Below are positions 4,548 through 6,803 of a DNA stretch of 6,803 nucleotides, piece by piece (the stretch's first letter is position 1; each line of letters starts with the position of its first letter). The translations under genes were made by a program, and so were the position numbers. Origin of the DNA: an uncultured Clostridia bacterium. GTDB taxonomy: Bacteria > Bacillota_A > Clostridia > TANB77 > CAG-508. The notes below the pieces were generated by a model that had not been told where the DNA came from, did no database searches, and worked only from the letters and a program-made list of their open reading frames with translations. The stretch lies in NCBI GenBank assembly GCA_947594095.1, contig CANQEA010000071.1, positions 1 to 6,803 of the forward strand, written 5' to 3'.

Positions 4548-6803
4548 CTACCTAATCTTTTCTTTGATTTTTGAAAGAATATTAAGAGCATCAATAGGTG
4601 TCAATTCATTGAAATTGATTTTATCAATTTCATGTGCAATTTCAGCAATTTTAAAATTAAACATATCAAATTGTCCATCTACTTGTTTCTTATCTTGTTT
4701 TTTTCCTGTCATTATATTTTTCTTTTCTAATGTTCTTAATATTTCTCCTGCTCTTTTAGTAACTACTTTTGGTACACCTGCAAGTTTTGCAACATGAATA
4801 CCATAGCTCTCATCTGTTCCACCTTTTACAATTTTTCTTAAGAAAACAACGTCTTCTCCTTTTTCTTTTACTGCAATAGAATAATTTTTTACACCTTCTA
4901 ATTTTTCTTCAAGCTCAATTAGTTCGTGGTAATGTGTCGCAAATAATGTTTTAGCACCACATTTTTCTTTATCTGCTATATATTCTGCAACAGCCCAAGC
5001 AATAGATAATCCATCATATGTTGATGTTCCTCTTCCTATTTCATCTAATATTACTAAGCTATTTGGAGTTGCTTCTTTTAGAATATTTGCAACTTCCATC
5101 ATTTCAACCATAAATGTACTTTGTCCCATACTTAAATCATCTGATGCACCAACTCTTGTAAATATCTTATCTACAACACCTATTTTTGCACTATCTGCTG
5201 GAACAAAACTACCAACTTGTGCCATTAGAGTAATTAGGGCAACTTGTCTCATATATGTTGATTTTCCTGCCATGTTAGGTCCTGTTATAATAGATAATCT
5301 ACAATCTTCATTGTCTAAATATGTATCATTTTCAACAAAAGCTCCTGCACCAAGCATTTTTTCAATTACAGGATGTCTACCATTAGTTATTTCTATTTTT
5401 CCAGTAGAATTTATTTCTGGCATACAATAATTCATATCTTCTGCAACTGTTGCAAAAGATGCAATTACATCTAAGTTTGAAATAACTTCACTTGATTTTT
5501 GAAGTCTTTTAATGTTTTTGGCAATTTCTTCTCTAATCTCTGTAAACGCATTATATTCTAAGTTGATAACTCTTTCTTCAGAACCAAGTATTTGATTTTC
5601 TAAATTTTTTAGTTCTTCTGTAATATATCTTTCTGCATTTGTTAAAGTTTGTTTTCTAATAAATCTATCTGGTACTTGACTTAAGAATGATTTTGTGACT
5701 TCTATATAATATCCAAATACTTTGTTAAATCCTATTTTTAAGTTTTTAATTCCTGTTTTTTCTTTTTCTTCTGCTTCTAATGCAACTAGCCAATTTTTTC
5801 CTTCTGTTTGCGCTGTTTTTAGTTTATCAATTTCTTCATCATAACCAAGTTTTATTATTCCACCATCTTTTATTGTCATAGGTGGGTCATCTACTATTGC
5901 TTTATCTATTAAACTATATATATCTTTTAATTCATCTAGATTTTCATATAGTTCTTTTAATAAATCAGATTTTGTTCCAGATAAAATTTGCTTTACTTCT
6001 GGAAGTTTTTCTAAAGAATTTTTTAGTGTTACCATATCTCTTGCATTTGCATTACCATAAGCCATTTTTCCTGCTAAACGTTCTATATCATATACTTTTT
6101 TAAGACTTTCTACGATATCTCCTTTTAGCATAATATCTTCTTTTAATTCTTTTACAGCATAAAGTCTTTTATTAATTTCGTTAGGATCCATTAATGGGTC
6201 ATTTAGCCATCTTCTAAGTTGTCTTGCTCCCATAGATGTAGATGTTTTATCTAATACCCATAAAAGTGTTCCTTTTTTTGATTTATCTCTCATCTTTTCT
6301 GTAATTTCTAAGTTTCTTCTGCTATTTACATCTAAAGACATATATTTTGATATTTGATAAATTGTTATTTTGTTAATATGTTCTAAGCTTGTTTTTTGGG
6401 TTTGCTCTATATATTCTATTAATGCATTCATACTAGGTATGCAAAGATTATATGAATCTAAATTAGATATTTCGTCTCCATTTGTTCCACATATCTGAAA
6501 TCTAGGGTAAACTTTTTCTATATCATTTTTAAAATATTTATCTTCAAATTTGGTAATATATAAATCAAATCTTTCATTTATTTTGTCTATTTCTTCTTTA
6601 CAATTATAAATATTTGAATTTACAACAAGTTCAGATGGAGTATATCTTGCAAGTTCATCTAATAATTGTGGAAAATTATTTGAATTCTTTATTTCTGCAG
6701 AATAAAATTCACCTGTTGATATATCACATACACTAATTCCAAAGTAAATTCCAGCTTTATATACAGACATAATGTAATTGTTTTTTCTTTCTTCTAACAT
6801 GTT
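4548..6803 (-). CDS. mutS: DNA mismatch repair protein MutS, missing its N-terminus at the window edge
   Basis: MutS recognises mismatches and small loops and, through ATP-driven sliding-clamp formation, recruits MutL. The frame is open to the last base of the window (751 residues seen). The Met at 6800 is internal: MLEERKNNYI matches the end of MutS domain I, so roughly 120 residues including the mismatch-contacting Phe-x-Glu are outside. Counting that Met as 1: connector domain about 5-120; lever/core and clamp about 125-440, with RRNLEI (161-166), TSMGARQLRRWL (188-199) and FGYYIEVTK (362-370); ATPase domain with ITNGRHPVIE (471-480), Walker A GPNMAGKS (507-514), signature DDLSMGQSTF (554-563), Walker B VILDEIGRGTST (583-594) and FATHYHEL (620-627). 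Near the end, QFDMF (710-714) resembles the beta-clamp binding motif known in MutS, followed by the C-terminal dimerisation helices (LTPIDALNIL, 733-742). The next gene is dxs, not mutL. No defects are seen. Confidence 0.97.
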   Translation of the reverse strand, partial: NMLEERKNNYIMSVYKAGIYFGISVCDISTGEFYSAEIKNSNNFPQLLDELARYTPSELVVNSNIYNCKEEIDKINERFDLYITKFEDKYFKNDIEKVYPRFQICGTNGDEISNLDSYNLCIPSMNALIEYIEQTQKTSLEHINKITIYQISKYMSLDVNSRRNLEITEKMRDKSKKGTLLWVLDKTSTSMGARQLRRWLNDPLMDPNEINKRLYAVKELKEDIMLKGDIVESLKKVYDIERLAGKMAYGNANARDMVTLKNSLEKLPEVKQILSGTKSDLLKELYENLDELKDIYSLIDKAIVDDPPMTIKDGGIIKLGYDEEIDKLKTAQTEGKNWLVALEAEEKEKTGIKNLKIGFNKVFGYYIEVTKSFLSQVPDRFIRKQTLTNAERYITEELKNLENQILGSEERVINLEYNAFTEIREEIAKNIKRLQKSSEVISNLDVIASFATVAEDMNYCMPEINSTGKIEITNGRHPVIEKMLGAGAFVENDTYLDNEDCRLSIITGPNMAGKSTYMRQVALITLMAQVGSFVPADSAKIGVVDKIFTRVGASDDLSMGQSTFMVEMMEVANILKEATPNSLVILDEIGRGTSTYDGLSIAWAVAEYIADKEKCGAKTLFATHYHELIELEEKLEGVKNYSIAVKEKGEDVVFLRKIVKGGTDESYGIHVAKLAGVPKVVTKRAGEILRTLEKKNIMTGKKQDKKQVDGQFDMFNFKIAEIAHEIDKINFNELTPIDALNILSKIKEKIR

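Noticed and set aside
4514..4594. Upstream extension of dxs to an ATG at 4594, overlapping the end of mutS
   Set aside because: The 27 extra residues do not resemble DXS, and a good Shine-Dalgarno sequence serves the ATG at 4513, which gives the normal family length.
3840..4797. Plus-strand open frames at 3840-4031, 4110-4295 and 4492-4797
   Set aside because: Antisense shadows of dxs and mutS, with no independent support.
5882..6103. Hydrophobic 73-residue plus-strand open frame
   Set aside because: Antisense to the lever/clamp region of mutS; low-complexity Leu/His composition is an artefact of the opposite strand.
1..6803. A novel system, mobile element, CRISPR array or phage remnant
   Set aside because: All sequence outside the two short intergenic regions is housekeeping coding sequence with intact motifs; no transposase, direct-repeat array, attachment site or compositional break was seen.

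Overview
The window is ordinary bacterial chromosome. It is strongly AT-rich (about 30% GC by eye) and every supportable gene lies on the minus strand. Arginine is mostly AGA, Shine-Dalgarno sequences are purine-rich, and the proteins look like those of Bacillota (low-GC Gram-positives). A clostridial lineage is my best guess, but I cannot place it more precisely from this sequence. I see no mobile element, CRISPR array, tRNA, rRNA or defence system, and no previously undescribed system.

Read 5'->3' on the minus strand (from high to low coordinates), there are two transcription groups. The first is mutS (cut at its 5' end by the window edge), dxs and a ylmH-like S4-domain gene, with gaps of 34 and 32 nt. 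It joins mismatch repair, the first step of the non-mevalonate isoprenoid pathway and a ribosome-associated RNA-binding protein. It ends at a perfect 10-bp hairpin terminator at 1722-1749. The second group is rpsO (ribosomal protein S15) followed by pnp (polynucleotide phosphorylase), the widely conserved rpsO-pnp pair. pnp runs off the low-coordinate edge after 403 codons.

The most interesting parts are the two intergenic regions, of 165 and 174 nt. Upstream of rpsO, a good sigma-A-type promoter (TTGAAA, 17 nt, TACAAT) abuts the upstream terminator. The predicted start point falls inside the first terminator arm, so the full terminator should form only in read-through RNA. The rpsO leader that follows can form a hairpin whose loop is complementary to the rpsO ribosome-binding site, a candidate pseudoknot for S15 autoregulation. 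Between rpsO and pnp lie a second terminator-like hairpin, directly after the rpsO stop, and then an 89-nt imperfect palindrome. The palindrome could fold into a long double-stranded leader for pnp, a plausible counterpart of the RNase III-processed pnp leader known in E. coli. These RNA proposals were read by eye and not folded computationally.
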